From the NCBI GenBank assembly GCA_001314545.1, contig LIHN01000017.1, forward strand, positions 125,181-189,180: DNA of 64,000 nucleotides. The letters run 5' to 3'. This DNA comes from Bacteroidetes bacterium HLUCCA01 (lineage in GTDB: Bacteria > Bacteroidota > Rhodothermia > Balneolales > HLUCCA01). Positions 1 through 8,719 of this stretch are shown here, in pieces (the stretch's first letter is position 1; every line of letters begins with the position of its first letter). The notes beneath the pieces were generated by a model, which did not search any database, had not been told where the DNA came from, and worked only from the letters and a program-made list of their open reading frames with translations. Both the position numbers and the translations under genes were made by a program.

Positions 1-494
1 TTCCGGAAAGGAGTAAAGACATCGGGCATTGATTCCAGCGGAAAAGGCAGGTCTTCGGGGTGGTAGAGGGTATGACTTTCATAAACATGCAGCCGGATTT
101 GCATACTTTCAAGTGCCTGTTCCACAGCGTCAAGGTCGTCGATTTCTTCGGTGCCCGGGAGTTCGGTAGTGTATACATCGGTAATTCCGTACGCCTCGCA
201 CAAAGCCGTAATCAGCGCTGCCGGGTGTCCGTGCTGCACAACAAGCCCGAGTCGCTTGCTTCGTAGACTGTCCTGAAGATCGTTCAGGGCGGACTGCTGG
301 TACCATTGTCTGCCCGGACCCATTTTTGGAGGGGCATCGCTTCCCAGAACTCCCCTGAGCAGGGGATTCGGTTCAAGTTCCCGCTGCGGCAGGATCCATA
401 CGGGCAGGATATGGTCAGCCTTACAGGCGGCAGCAAGTGCCGGATTGTCGTGCAGTCGCAGATCTTTGCGGAACCACATTAACGCATTCTTCAT
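1..494 (-). CDS. Cryptochrome-DASH/photolyase family protein, N-terminal part (runs off window start)
   Basis: The minus strand reads about 164 codons without a stop from an ATG at 494 to the window edge, so the gene is cut by the edge and not broken. It begins MKNALMWFRKDLRLHDNPAL, the classic start of the photolyase/cryptochrome alpha/beta domain that binds the antenna cofactor. It later has LPVWILPQRELEPNP and, at the edge, MPDVFTPFR; the Phe-Thr-Pro-Phe-Arg segment is typical of CRY-DASH proteins. The FAD domain is outside the window. CRY-DASH proteins bind FAD and a folate antenna and repair or sense UV photoproducts. It lies 11 nt downstream of a DUF2256 gene that often accompanies this family. 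Assignment to DASH rather than another photolyase class is inference from the N-terminal half only. Confidence 0.85.
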   Translation of the reverse strand, partial: MKNALMWFRKDLRLHDNPALAAACKADHILPVWILPQRELEPNPLLRGVLGSDAPPKMGPGRQWYQQSALNDLQDSLRSKRLGLVVQHGHPAALITALCEAYGITDVYTTELPGTEEIDDLDAVEQALESMQIRLHVYESHTLYHPEDLPFPLESMPDVFTPFR

Positions 495-505
495 GCAGCT
501 GGAAA

Positions 506-655
506 TCAGGATTCATGGTTGCTTCGCCGGTTACGCCGACATCGTTCAGAACAATACCGAACTTCATTCCAGTTCCGTTCCCATTTCTTCCTCCAGGCAA
601 ACGGTTTGCCGCAGGTCTGACATAGTTTCTCGGGGAGGTGTGGTTTTTTATGCAC
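506..655 (-). CDS. DUF2256 small zinc-ribbon protein (49 aa)
   Basis: A 49-codon frame on the minus strand starts at a GTG and begins [20 protein letters not shown], followed by WRKKW and [11 protein letters not shown]. This is the DUF2256 signature: two CxxC/CxxxC pairs (Cys12, Cys15, Cys35, Cys39) that can bind a zinc ion, with the invariant F-x-WRKKW between them. An in-frame TGA lies upstream with no ATG, so GTG is the only plausible start. It sits between a cryptochrome/photolyase gene (69 nt upstream) and a CRY-DASH-type gene (11 nt downstream), an association known for this family. The function is unknown; a role with the photolyases is inferred from context. Confidence 0.85.
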   Translation of the reverse strand: MHKKPHLPEKLCQTCGKPFAWRKKWERNWNEVRYCSERCRRNRRSNHES

Positions 656-724
656 GGAACGTCCGTTACCGGTTAATCCTGGTGGTGTGGTTGCTCAAAA
701 GCTTGTCGGGATCCATGGCGAACA

Positions 725-2272
725 TCACCTTTTTCTATGGGTTAAGGTACCCAGAATTTGCTCTGCACCCTGCCGAACATCGCCGGAACCCTTGAGTTTC
801 CACAGGGTATCACTCGCTTCCCGATAGGTTTTCCTGATATCCACGATGGGATGGGGATAGTCCTTTCCGATGGTGACTCCGAAGCTGTTCATTTCCATTT
901 CGGAAAGCTTCCAGGGTTCGTGAATGAGTTTGCCGGGGATAGCACGAAGCTCGGGGATCCATTTGCGGATGAAGGTACCATCGGGGTCGTGCTCGTACGA
1001 TTGTTTCACCGGATTATAAATTCGGATGGTGTTGATACCGGTGGTCCCGGCCTGCATCTGAAACTGGGAATAATGTATTCCGGGCTCATAATCCAGAAAC
1101 ATTCGGGCAAGGTGATGCGCGCCCGCCTGCCAGGGTTGCCAAAGATGATGCGTCAGGAATGATACTACCATGGCCCGCATCCTGAAATTAAGATAGCCGG
1201 TCTGTTGTACGCAGCGCATACAGGCATCTACGAGGGGATACCCTGTTGTGCCGTTTTCCCATGCCTGAATGAATTTTTGATTTTCGGGTTTATCAAGGCT
1301 GTTGTAACCCGGATTCACATTTTCGAACTCCATAGACGGGCGGGTTTCAAGCTTTTGCATGAAATGAGCCCGCCATCGCAGTCGATTGGCAAAGGAGGTT
1401 AAATCTCTTTTAGCAGGGCTGTTTTGTCTGGCAGGCTGAAGTGCGTGCCAAACCTCCCGTGTAGATAGGTTGCCCCATGCCAGGTAGGGTGAGAGGCGGG
1501 AACAGCTTGTCCGGGATGCTTCCGGTTTCGACATCAGCCGACGATACCCCTCAGCCCGTTCAGTCAGAAAGGACTGAAGGTAACGACGGCCTGCTCTCGA
1601 CCCGCCCGGCTGAAAGCAGGAATTTGCTTCCGGCAATGTTGATGCATCGTGCAGGGCGTTGAGCAAGGCATCATCGGGCTTTGTATTCTCCGGAATATAC
1701 ACATCGGCCTTACCGACAGATTGCTTCGGAAATGATGGAGGGTACTCAAGGAGCCGGAGCTGATGCAGGTCTGTCCTTGCGGGCGGTTCACTCACCCATT
1801 TGTACCAGTGTTTGGACCAGCCGGTGCGGTTTTTTAGTCCACGTATGATGCCATCTGCAGGACTTTCATGCCATGAAACCCCGTTTTGGTTGGAAAATTG
1901 AGCCAATTCACGATCGCGCGACCAGGTGAATTCCGTTCCTGTTTCCTGATGAGACCATACCCGGGTTGTACGGAACTGTTGTTGTAACTCGGCAAAAACC
2001 GGAACAGCTTCACCCATAAAGCGCATTATCGGCGTTTTGCCCATCGCCACGAGTTGCTTGTCCAGCCAGGCAAGTGACTGCCAGATAAAGCGCAGATGCC
2101 TTCGGTCAAAATCCGGGGCCAGCATTACTGATGGCTCAAAAATGTACATCAGTAAAACAGGCTTGCCGGAGGTTGAGGCATGGTACAAAGGCTGATGATC
2201 GCTTAGTCGTAGATCACGTTTAAACCATACTATTCCGCATTCAGGCTTTGGTGGCGATTTTCTTGGCTTCAT
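725..2272 (-). CDS. Cryptochrome/deoxyribodipyrimidine photolyase family flavoprotein
   Basis: The 515-residue protein has the full photolyase/cryptochrome plan. The N-terminal antenna domain begins with [16 protein letters not shown]. The helical FAD domain includes [18 protein letters not shown], then [38 protein letters not shown] and a C-terminal [20 protein letters not shown]. The usual DNA-repair segment WQW-AG is replaced by [14 protein letters not shown], so it belongs to a divergent bacterial cryptochrome-like branch, and repair activity is uncertain. The start overlaps the end of the YtxH-like gene by 32 nt, suggesting translational coupling. No later Met precedes the conserved WFKRDLR motif, so this start is kept. 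Confidence 0.88.
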   Translation of the reverse strand: MKPRKSPPKPECGIVWFKRDLRLSDHQPLYHASTSGKPVLLMYIFEPSVMLAPDFDRRHLRFIWQSLAWLDKQLVAMGKTPIMRFMGEAVPVFAELQQQFRTTRVWSHQETGTEFTWSRDRELAQFSNQNGVSWHESPADGIIRGLKNRTGWSKHWYKWVSEPPARTDLHQLRLLEYPPSFPKQSVGKADVYIPENTKPDDALLNALHDASTLPEANSCFQPGGSRAGRRYLQSFLTERAEGYRRLMSKPEASRTSCSRLSPYLAWGNLSTREVWHALQPARQNSPAKRDLTSFANRLRWRAHFMQKLETRPSMEFENVNPGYNSLDKPENQKFIQAWENGTTGYPLVDACMRCVQQTGYLNFRMRAMVVSFLTHHLWQPWQAGAHHLARMFLDYEPGIHYSQFQMQAGTTGINTIRIYNPVKQSYEHDPDGTFIRKWIPELRAIPGKLIHEPWKLSEMEMNSFGVTIGKDYPHPIVDIRKTYREASDTLWKLKGSGDVRQGAEQILGTLTHRKR

Positions 2273-2471
2273 CTACGACGGTCTTGTAGGTTTTGCTCAC
2301 ATCGTCATAGAACTCGCCGAGACTGTCCTCTACATCCTGGGCGAAATCTTCTCCTTTACGCTTCAGCCTTCTGCGTACTACGGTACCTTTTGCAGGTGAG
2401 AAAAGTATTCCAACGGCTAGTCCGATGGCGGCTCCTATTACAGCTCCGGCTACAATTTTGCTTGCTTCCAT
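2241..2471 (-). CDS. YtxH-like small membrane protein
   Basis: The 76-residue protein has one glycine-rich transmembrane helix near residues 6-26 ([20 protein letters not shown]) followed by [18 protein letters not shown] and an amphipathic charged helix. This is the layout of YtxH-domain proteins, often linked to general stress or envelope stability. It is the first gene of the minus-strand light/repair cluster and overlaps the cryptochrome start by 32 nt. The ATG follows a weak GGAGC ribosome site. The precise role is unknown. Confidence 0.75.
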   Translation of the reverse strand: MEASKIVAGAVIGAAIGLAVGILFSPAKGTVVRRRLKRKGEDFAQDVEDSLGEFYDDVSKTYKTVVDEAKKIATKA

Positions 2472-3101
2472 AGTGGTGCTCCAATTTTAAGTGATAATTT
2501 GGGCGTTTTCATCAGATAAATAGTTCGTATTTGAACGCCATGTATCTATAACAACGGTAGCGGACTGGAAATTGTTCCGGATTGGTAGTGAAACCCCTTA
2601 AATCTACCATTAAATCCAAATTTTAAAGAAATCCAACGTAATCGGCTATAGGTGCGAAGTTTAGTCACGGCGAAGAAAATCGATCTATGCGTTCTATAAA
2701 TAAGGATTTAGAGGGTGATAATAGGCGTGCATTAATTGAATATTAAGTAAAATTAAGATTAAGCATTTGTCTTTTGTTAAGATTATCTTATAATGTAGTG
2801 CAGAGACAGTCGCTCTGCCCGAACAAGTAATTAAATTTTCGGAGTTGTGTTCCTTGATTCAAACGGTGTCGCTGGAGATTTACCCATCTGGAAGGGATTA
2901 AGGAATATTGGAATAAAATTTTTTGGAATCGTGTGTTAAATATGTTTCTCTGGATTGCTTTTTTTCCGAAAAAAAATATTTTGCTTGTTGCCGGAGTAAT
3001 CGTGTGATGGTACTGCATAAAAATTAATATGTGCTGGGTCAGCGGATAAGGTCATTCTGTTCTATGCTGCTCAGAGTCAACTCTAACGAGGTAGAAATCC
3101 C
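2472..3101. other. AT-rich intergenic region between divergent operons
   Basis: This 630-nt stretch separates the minus-strand YtxH operon from the plus-strand kinase gene. It is clearly more AT-rich than its flanks. I see no convincing protein gene: the one open frame in it (2788-3018, minus) has no recognisable motif. It carries a sigma-70-like promoter at 2767-2794, and a long leader or a small RNA could lie between 2795 and 3101. Confidence 0.6.
2767..2794 (+). promoter_or_regulatory. Sigma-70-type promoter candidate
   Basis: TTGTCT at 2767-2772 is followed, after 16 nt, by a perfect TATAAT at 2789-2794. It points at the receiver-kinase gene about 300 nt downstream. The long distance leaves room for an untranslated leader or a small RNA. 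Confidence 0.45.
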
Positions 3102-4199
3102 ATGCGTGTGCTGCTTGTAGATACATGCCCCCTGGATGCCGACCGTGCCCGCAGTGCCCTGCGTGACGTACCGGATCTTCAGGTAGATTATGTGGATGAC
3201 TATCAGAATGCCTTGTTGTTAATATCCAAATATGCCTATGCTGCTGTGATTTGCGATATCGTCCTGGGTTCGTATCACGCCTCAGATTTGCTCAGAGAGG
3301 TGAAAAAACTTGGTATAGAGACCGAATTTGTATTGCTTTCATCGCGACTTGAAGAAGCGGATGGGGTTGATTATCTGGAGTTGGGTGCCTTTGACTATGT
3401 ACATAAGGAAAGTGTTCAAAAGTTGCCTTATGTGATCAGGCATGTGATTAAAGAATCACAGCAGACTGTACAAAACCGACTGATGGGCATTAGTATGCAT
3501 GATATCATGTCGCCCATCACGGCTATAACCGGATATCTGGATTTGATGCGCAATCAGCTGGCGGGTGATGAGAAGGTGAACCGGACTATCTATGACTATA
3601 GCCGTAAAATCAGAAACGGAGTCAGTGATATCAGCTCTATTCTGGAGCAAATGCGCACTACAGCGCCTGAACGATTGCGTGAGCCAGAAGAACAACACCA
3701 GGATGAAGAAGCAATGCTTTGTCTTGATGTGGACCTGAACTGGGTTGCTCAGGAGGTCTGCGATATTATGCAGGGTGCCGTGAAGAGTCGTAATCACAGC
3801 CTCAAATTCTCTCCTTCCCAACAACCGGTCTACGTGAGTGTTGATATCCAGCACCTCAAGCGCATCCTCTACAATTTCATCAGCAACGCCATTCGTTATA
3901 CTCCCGAAGGCGGATTTATTCAGGTGGAGGTCGGGAAAAACAACCAGCGTGCCTTCATGGCCGTAACCGACAATGGTATCGGTATTCCTGCCGAGAAGCA
4001 CGAGCAGATTTTTCGCATGAATTCCAAATTGCAGAAATTCGATCTGTACAATAAGAAGTCTACCGGCCTGGGATTATACGTGAACGCATCATTGGCCCGG
4101 CAACTGGGCGGGGAAATTAAATTAAACAGTGCACCGGGTAAAGGGTCTACGTTCAAGCTGGAATTGCCCACTCAAAATTCCATGCAGCAGGCCGGATAA
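3102..4199 (+). CDS. Response-regulator/histidine-kinase hybrid (REC-HisKA-HATPase)
   Basis: The 365-residue soluble protein has an N-terminal receiver domain (residues 1-118; phospho-acceptor Asp52 in VICDIV, Lys102). A dimerisation/phosphotransfer helix follows with the H-box ISMHDIMSPITAITGYLDLM (His133). The ATPase domain has the N-box LKRILYNFISNAIRYTPEGG, G1 VTDNGIGIPAE and G2 STGLGLYVNASL, so all catalytic boxes are intact. There is no membrane segment. A receiver placed before the kinase suggests its activity is gated by phosphorylation from another kinase, perhaps CheA. A GAGGTAG ribosome site lies 8 nt before the ATG. It stands alone upstream of the chemotaxis genes; partners are not identifiable. 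Confidence 0.85.
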   Translation: MRVLLVDTCPLDADRARSALRDVPDLQVDYVDDYQNALLLISKYAYAAVICDIVLGSYHASDLLREVKKLGIETEFVLLSSRLEEADGVDYLELGAFDYVHKESVQKLPYVIRHVIKESQQTVQNRLMGISMHDIMSPITAITGYLDLMRNQLAGDEKVNRTIYDYSRKIRNGVSDISSILEQMRTTAPERLREPEEQHQDEEAMLCLDVDLNWVAQEVCDIMQGAVKSRNHSLKFSPSQQPVYVSVDIQHLKRILYNFISNAIRYTPEGGFIQVEVGKNNQRAFMAVTDNGIGIPAEKHEQIFRMNSKLQKFDLYNKKSTGLGLYVNASLARQLGGEIKLNSAPGKGSTFKLELPTQNSMQQAG

Positions 4200-4411
4200 G
4201 CTCCCTGTACCGGATGCGGCGCTGCCGATTTCAAATAATAGGTCCGTAATTCTAACGGTGTAAACGATATCCCGTGCTGAAGGCGATCGAAGCGTGTCGA
4301 TTAAGCTCATTTAACAGCGATGTCTGCCGGGCTTTTCAACCATCGGAATCTGTTGTTTGACACCGGAGCCACAGCATGAGCCGATTTTTACAGGCTCTCT
4401 GCCAGCCAGTG

Positions 4412-4915
4412 CTAATTCAGGCGGGCCGGAACACCGGAAGGTGCGGGTTTCGTATCAAAAATCATCAGGGTTCTGCGGGCGAGCAGTTTTGCGATGTCTT
4501 GCTGAATGAGATAGCGTTTGGTGCGAAGGATGTCCAGATCGGAATAATAGTGGTACAACGGGGAAAAAAGTGCCTTTGGCTGAATCCCCTGCTCATCCCG
4601 CAGTCCGTAGCGGAGCATGAATACATCCTGCTGTGAGGGCCGGAGTAAATGACGAAGCATTTCCCGCATATCGCGGTTAACGGCCATAAGCATCAGCTGA
4701 GAGAGCTCGGTTTCTTCAAATGAAGGGGCAAATTCTTCCTCCGGTTCCTGCAGCTTCTTTTTCTTTTCCCGCTTTTCTGAGTCTTTGTGCAAATTCATTT
4801 GCGACTCGTAGGCATGTTCCATTTCTGGTACCGGCGGGGTTGGAGGTTCCATCTGAATAAATTCAGCCAGCGCCGAGGTAATCTGTGATATTGGGCTGTA
4901 GCTGCTTTGAAACAT
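4412..4915 (-). CDS. Unknown 167-aa protein, possibly motility-associated
   Basis: I do not recognise this family. The frame encodes 167 residues: a Pro/Glu-rich N-terminal third (PPTPPVPEMEHAYES), a Lys/Glu-rich stretch (KREKKKKLQEPEEE), then a helical region ELSQLMLMAVNRDMREMLRH, followed by SQQDVFMLRYGLRDEQG and a basic C-terminus. The segment around FMLRYGLRDE superficially resembles sigma-factor region 4, but no helix-turn-helix follows. No signal peptide or membrane helix is visible. A perfect GCCGATAA box on the minus strand about 200 nt upstream suggests FliA control, which would make it a late flagellar or chemotaxis gene. This is inference. Confidence 0.55.
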   Translation of the reverse strand: MFQSSYSPISQITSALAEFIQMEPPTPPVPEMEHAYESQMNLHKDSEKREKKKKLQEPEEEFAPSFEETELSQLMLMAVNRDMREMLRHLLRPSQQDVFMLRYGLRDEQGIQPKALFSPLYHYYSDLDILRTKRYLIQQDIAKLLARRTLMIFDTKPAPSGVPARLN

Positions 4916-5119
4916 GGCTTGCCTGCCGGTTAAGAGCGACTTTTGCGGTTATGTGCCGTTGGTATTACCGGATTTGGTGTCAACTGCCTGCGGGTTGATT
5001 CCCTTTTATGGCTGTTTCACGCCAATTCCGTGTGGGTTATCGTCGTATTTGGATTGATTCCCGACCCCGACCCTATGCTGCATTGCATAAAGCCGTTCCC
5101 GGAACGAATCCTTACAGGG

Positions 5120-5146
5120 TTATCGGCACGATCTGTTCAATTTCAA
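5120..5146 (-). promoter_or_regulatory. Sigma-28 (FliA) promoter candidate for the 167-aa gene
   Basis: On the minus strand a perfect GCCGATAA (5127 down to 5120) is preceded, 15 nt upstream, by a weak TTGA in place of TAAA. The -10 box is exact; the -35 is poor. It would give a leader of about 200 nt for the gene at 4412-4915. Confidence 0.45.
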
Positions 5147-5220
5147 TTCTTTTTTTGGCACGCAATTAGCTAGAAGTAACGGTGTGTACAAGCCTTTCGG
5201 AATATTGGGTTAAAAAAATT

Positions 5221-5247
5221 TAATCTCTGTGCCGGTTAGGCCGATAC
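5221..5247 (+). promoter_or_regulatory. Sigma-28 (FliA) promoter for the chemoreceptor gene
   Basis: TAATCTCT, 11 nt, then GCCGATAC: the spacing matches the FliA consensus exactly (TAAAGTTT, N11, GCCGATAA), with 7 of 8 matches in the -10 box. It drives the chemoreceptor with a leader of about 190 nt, in keeping with receptors being class III genes elsewhere. Confidence 0.7.
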
Positions 5248-5442
5248 TTGTGGATGTATGACAACAACGAAAGGTTCCGTTCGGGGTTTAACTGTCGGAA
5301 CTTTGTATTAAAAACATAAAATGCAGCTGGGTTTGCAAAGGTCACTGGGCAGTGGATTCCGGTGATGGCCGGTAAAAGGCACCAGCGTCCGGGGGGAATC
5401 GGGCTGCAATTGGTTAGTAACAACGGAAGAGGGATAAATACC

Positions 5443-7500
5443 ATGGAAAACAATAACAGACCATCCGGAAAATCCGGTCAATGGACAATTGGTAAGCGAC
5501 TAAGTATGGCCTTTGGTGCCATGATAGTGATTGTTGGTGTGCTGGGAGTAACCAGCTATTTCGGCGTCAGCCAGCTAAGCAGTAGTGTAGAGGAAATTGG
5601 TGAAACCAATCTGCCCAGCGTGGCCAGCGCACTTCGTATGGAATTGCAGTTAACTGAAATGATGGCTGCGCAGCGAACCCTGCTCATACCCGGCAATGAT
5701 CTGGGAACCCGCCAGCGACAGTACGGTCGGATAGATGCCGCCGATGAAGTGTTTAACCGGGCCCGCGAAGTGTACGAGCCGTTGCCACGAACCCCGGAAG
5801 AAGACCGTTTCTGGAACGCCATCGCCAGCCAGATGAATGAGTTCAACCGATTGAACCAGCAGATTGTTACGCTGAATAAAGAAATTGACCGCGTTGGTGT
5901 ATTGAATCCACAGGAACTGGTTGCCGACTTGCAGCAATTTCGCGGCGACCACTACAATGTGGAGATTCAGGCCGTTGAACTGATTACGAACGGAACAACA
6001 TTTACCGGCGGCGATGACCACACAGCCTGTAATTTTGGTCGATGGATGAGTTCATTCAACTCAACTAATCCAGATATCAACCGAATGATCACGGCGATGG
6101 AGGGGCCGCACCAGGAATTTCACGCCAGTGTCCGTGAAATACGCGCTGCCGTAAATGCCGGAAACACTACCCTGGCCACGCAGATTATGAACGAGCAGAT
6201 GATTCCGTCTGCCCAGGAAACCTTTGACGGTTTTAACCAGCTGATTGCCTTGGCCAACGATGCCGATGCCCGTTTTGATGAGATGACCCATCTGGCTCTT
6301 GAGGATGCCCGCATACTGCACGACGAATTTCTGGAAAGTCTGACTGCTATCGTGCGTATTCAGCAAGAATGGGCTGATGAATCCGTTGCCAACGGTACAT
6401 CCACCGCCGCTATGCTGGAATCACTTTCCCTGATTATGCTCTTCGGTGGCATTGCGATCGCCGTTGTGATGGCCTTCTTTATGACCAAAGGCATCAATAA
6501 AGTGCTGCTTGAAATCGTATCGGGTCTGAACAGTGGCGCCGAGCAGGTAACCGCCGCCTCCGGTCAGCTGTCATCCACCTCGCAGGAACTTTCCGAAGGT
6601 GCCAGCGAGCAGGCCGCCAGTCTGGAAGAAACTTCTTCTTCTATGGAAGAAATGTCCTCACAGACCAAGCAGACGGCTGAAAATGCCATGCAGGCTGAAA
6701 ATCAGATGAAGCAGTCGCTTGAACTGGTTGAACGCGGGGTTGTTGCTATGGAACGCATGACCAAAACCATGGCCGACATCGAGCAGTCAGCTGAGGAAAC
6801 TTCAAAAATTATCAAGACTATTGATGACATTGCCTTCCAGACCAATCTGCTGGCCCTTAATGCAGCTGTAGAAGCGGCCCGTGCCGGTGAAGCAGGTAAA
6901 GGGTTTGCCGTAGTGGCAGAGGAAGTCAGGAATCTGGCTCAGCGCAGTGCACAGGCTGCCCAGAACACCTCAGATCTTATCAAGCGTTCGCTTGACAGCT
7001 CCAACAGCGGTACTCAGGTTGTTAAGGAAGTATCCGAAAGCCTCGGAGCTATCCGTGATGCAACGGCCAGCGTAAGTACCCTGGTGGTTGAAATTGCCGC
7101 TGCCGCCAAAGAGCAGTCGATGGGTATCGGACAGGTGAACACCGCCATGGGCGAGATGGATAAAGCCGTTCAGCGGAACGCATCCAGTTCGGAAGAATCC
7201 GCCTCTGCCGCTGAAGAACTCGCAGCACAGGCTGTTGAACTTCAGAATATGGTTGAGCAACTGGTGAGCCTGGTGGGTGGATCCAGCAATCCGTCCGGTC
7301 CGGTCCGTCAGCCGCAGCGCAAAGCCTCCAATACCGACTGGCGATGGAAGCAACAGACCAAAAAACCGGTTGCTTCGGCCCACAAGTCGAATGGTAACGG
7401 CCATGCCAGCACCAAAGGAAACGGTCATAGTTCGTCTGCCAAATCTCGTCAGCCGGAAGTTCTGATTCCGCTTGATGATGAAGAACTGGCATCCTTCTAA
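5443..7500 (+). CDS. Methyl-accepting chemotaxis protein with extracytoplasmic CZB zinc-binding domain
   Basis: A 685-residue chemoreceptor. TM1 is near residues 23-42 and TM2 near 326-346 ([20 protein letters not shown]). The domain between them has a helical-bundle look and a CZB signature with likely zinc ligands His170, Cys196 ([11 protein letters not shown]), His223 and His227. TM2 leads almost directly into the signalling coiled coil, without an obvious HAMP domain. The hairpin tip is [20 protein letters not shown]. The C-terminus ends [10 protein letters not shown] with no CheR-binding NWETF-type pentapeptide. The start at 5443 is chosen over an ATG at 5362 because GGAAGAGGG precedes it and the extra 27 residues look unlike coding sequence. 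It likely signals through the adjacent CheA/CheW. Confidence 0.9.
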   Translation: MENNNRPSGKSGQWTIGKRLSMAFGAMIVIVGVLGVTSYFGVSQLSSSVEEIGETNLPSVASALRMELQLTEMMAAQRTLLIPGNDLGTRQRQYGRIDAADEVFNRAREVYEPLPRTPEEDRFWNAIASQMNEFNRLNQQIVTLNKEIDRVGVLNPQELVADLQQFRGDHYNVEIQAVELITNGTTFTGGDDHTACNFGRWMSSFNSTNPDINRMITAMEGPHQEFHASVREIRAAVNAGNTTLATQIMNEQMIPSAQETFDGFNQLIALANDADARFDEMTHLALEDARILHDEFLESLTAIVRIQQEWADESVANGTSTAAMLESLSLIMLFGGIAIAVVMAFFMTKGINKVLLEIVSGLNSGAEQVTAASGQLSSTSQELSEGASEQAASLEETSSSMEEMSSQTKQTAENAMQAENQMKQSLELVERGVVAMERMTKTMADIEQSAEETSKIIKTIDDIAFQTNLLALNAAVEAARAGEAGKGFAVVAEEVRNLAQRSAQAAQNTSDLIKRSLDSSNSGTQVVKEVSESLGAIRDATASVSTLVVEIAAAAKEQSMGIGQVNTAMGEMDKAVQRNASSSEESASAAEELAAQAVELQNMVEQLVSLVGGSSNPSGPVRQPQRKASNTDWRWKQQTKKPVASAHKSNGNGHASTKGNGHSSSAKSRQPEVLIPLDDEELASF

Positions 7501-7532
7501 CCTCTCCGTTGTGGTTACCGGATACTGTCAGG

Positions 7533-7556
7533 CTGCCTGGGTTTACTCCCGGGCAG
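7533..7556 (+). terminator. Hairpin after the chemoreceptor gene (weak terminator)
   Basis: CTGCCTGGG and CCCGGGCAG form a 9-bp stem with one G-U pair around a 6-nt loop, 33 nt after the chemoreceptor stop. There is no T-run right behind it, so it may be a weak terminator or an RNA-stabilising hairpin. Confidence 0.4.
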
Positions 7557-7626
7557 TCTGAGACTCCGGCTTTTGCTGATTTATGGGATAATGTTTGTGG
7601 AGCCCGGATGAACTACGCCACGCCTG

Positions 7627-7642
7627 CGGCACATAATTTGCA
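7627..7642 (+). promoter_or_regulatory. Sigma-54 (-24/-12) promoter for the chemotaxis operon
   Basis: CGGCACATAATTTGCA matches the RpoN consensus TGGCAC-N5-TTGCA except for the first base; GG and GC are correctly 10 nt apart. The predicted start near 7653 lies about 87 nt before cheY, placing the che operon under the sigma-54 tier. Confidence 0.7.
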
Positions 7643-7739
7643 TGCCGGAATAATGAAACACTGAAATCGGTAATACTCCAGCAACCACGCACTGAAAGCC
7701 GAATAGTTACTGATATCAAAACCAATTTGGAGATTACGA

Positions 7740-8192
7740 ATGAGCAAGATTAAGGCACTCGTAGTTGATGACTCAAAAATCATGCGGAGTGCGGTGAAAC
7801 GTACCCTGGACCAGCTCATGCTGGCAGAATTTGAGTATATCGAGGCCATGGATGGTGAAGACGCACTGGAGAAGTTCAGCCATGAGATTGAAATCATTTT
7901 TGTTGACTGGAATATGCCAAAAATGACCGGGGTAGAGTTTTCAAAAGAAGTGCGCAAAATGGAAAACACCTCCCACATCCCCATTATTATGGTCACGGCC
8001 GAGAAGTCTATGGGCAAGGTGGATACAGCCCTGAATGAGGGCGGTGCCAACGCTTACGTTACCAAGCCCTTCACTGCCGACCAGCTCTACACCGCACTGA
8101 GCAAATACATCGATGATAACGGAAACTTTAAACTGGGCGCCGGCGGCGGGCAGAAGAAGAGTTTCTTCAAAGATATGTTAAACCTTAAATAA
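7740..8192 (+). CDS. cheY: CheY-like response regulator
   Basis: The 150-residue protein is a single receiver domain with a 25-residue tail. Acidic pair Asp10-Asp11, phospho-acceptor Asp56 (IFVDWNMPKMTG), Thr86 and Lys109 are in the CheY positions. The C-terminal tail GAGGGQKKSFFKDMLNLK is longer than in classical CheY. It is the first gene after a sigma-54-type promoter and is followed 12 nt later by a CheX-type phosphatase gene. Whether this or the second CheY (13509-13892) controls the motor cannot be told from sequence. Confidence 0.88.
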   Translation: MSKIKALVVDDSKIMRSAVKRTLDQLMLAEFEYIEAMDGEDALEKFSHEIEIIFVDWNMPKMTGVEFSKEVRKMENTSHIPIIMVTAEKSMGKVDTALNEGGANAYVTKPFTADQLYTALSKYIDDNGNFKLGAGGGQKKSFFKDMLNLK

Positions 8193-8204
8193 GGAGTATC
8201 AGAT

Positions 8205-8708
8205 ATGCTTCCTCAACGATTAAGCGAGATTTCGGAGATACCTGATCTGATGCTCGACAAAGTTGTACTTTCAGTGCAGAATACCTTTGCTTCCATTTCC
8301 GGTGACGCACCGGAACTTGTAGAACAGGTGAATTCACTGCAGCCCATGAACGGGATTATCGGTAACATCGCCGTTTTTAATCCCGAGCACACCCTTTCCA
8401 TGATGCTGGCCGTGCCCAAGGAAACGGCCGTCTCAATTTCGGTGAAATTTGTGGGTTTCGAGCTTGAATTTGAAAGTGATGACATCGGTGACCTCATCGG
8501 TGAAATTTCGAATATACTGGCCGGTGAAGTGGCCATGAATATTGAAACTATCGGCTTCCGCGGTCAATCTTCCCTGCCCACCGCTACCCGCGGCAGCGAT
8601 CTGCGCCTCTTCCTGCCCAATAAACCGCCCTCTGCACGACTCCGGTTTGTGACGTCTGACGGTGAATTCTGGCTGTACCTGGCCCTGTATGAATCACAAC
8701 GTTATTAA
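8205..8708 (+). CDS. cheX: CheX-like chemotaxis phosphatase
   Basis: A 167-residue soluble protein with the CheC/CheX fold signature: after GFELEFESDD comes IGDLIGEISNILAGEV, giving the catalytic E-x2-N pair Glu100-Asn103, then a gly-rich strand SLPTATRGSDLRLF. A single E-x2-N motif is the CheX pattern. It likely dephosphorylates one of the two CheY proteins encoded in the operon. It lies between cheY and cheA with short spacers (12 and 11 nt), so co-translation is likely. Confidence 0.75.
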   Translation: MLPQRLSEISEIPDLMLDKVVLSVQNTFASISGDAPELVEQVNSLQPMNGIIGNIAVFNPEHTLSMMLAVPKETAVSISVKFVGFELEFESDDIGDLIGEISNILAGEVAMNIETIGFRGQSSLPTATRGSDLRLFLPNKPPSARLRFVTSDGEFWLYLALYESQRY

Positions 8709-8719
8709 GTGAACCCATC

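Larger units (their letters stand above)
4916..5442. other. Divergent regulatory region with two sigma-28-like promoters
   Basis: This 527-nt region separates the minus-strand unknown gene from the chemoreceptor. It holds a minus-strand FliA-type site at 5120-5146 and a plus-strand one at 5221-5247. Short open frames within it (for example 4943-5173) show no motif and are not called. Confidence 0.6.

Noticed and set aside
2788-3018. 76-codon minus-strand frame in the AT-rich gap
   Set aside because: No recognisable motif or ribosome site; AT-rich chance frame.
3027-3049. GCGGATAA upstream of the receiver-kinase gene as a sigma-28 site
   Set aside because: One mismatch in -10 and no TAAA at the right spacing.
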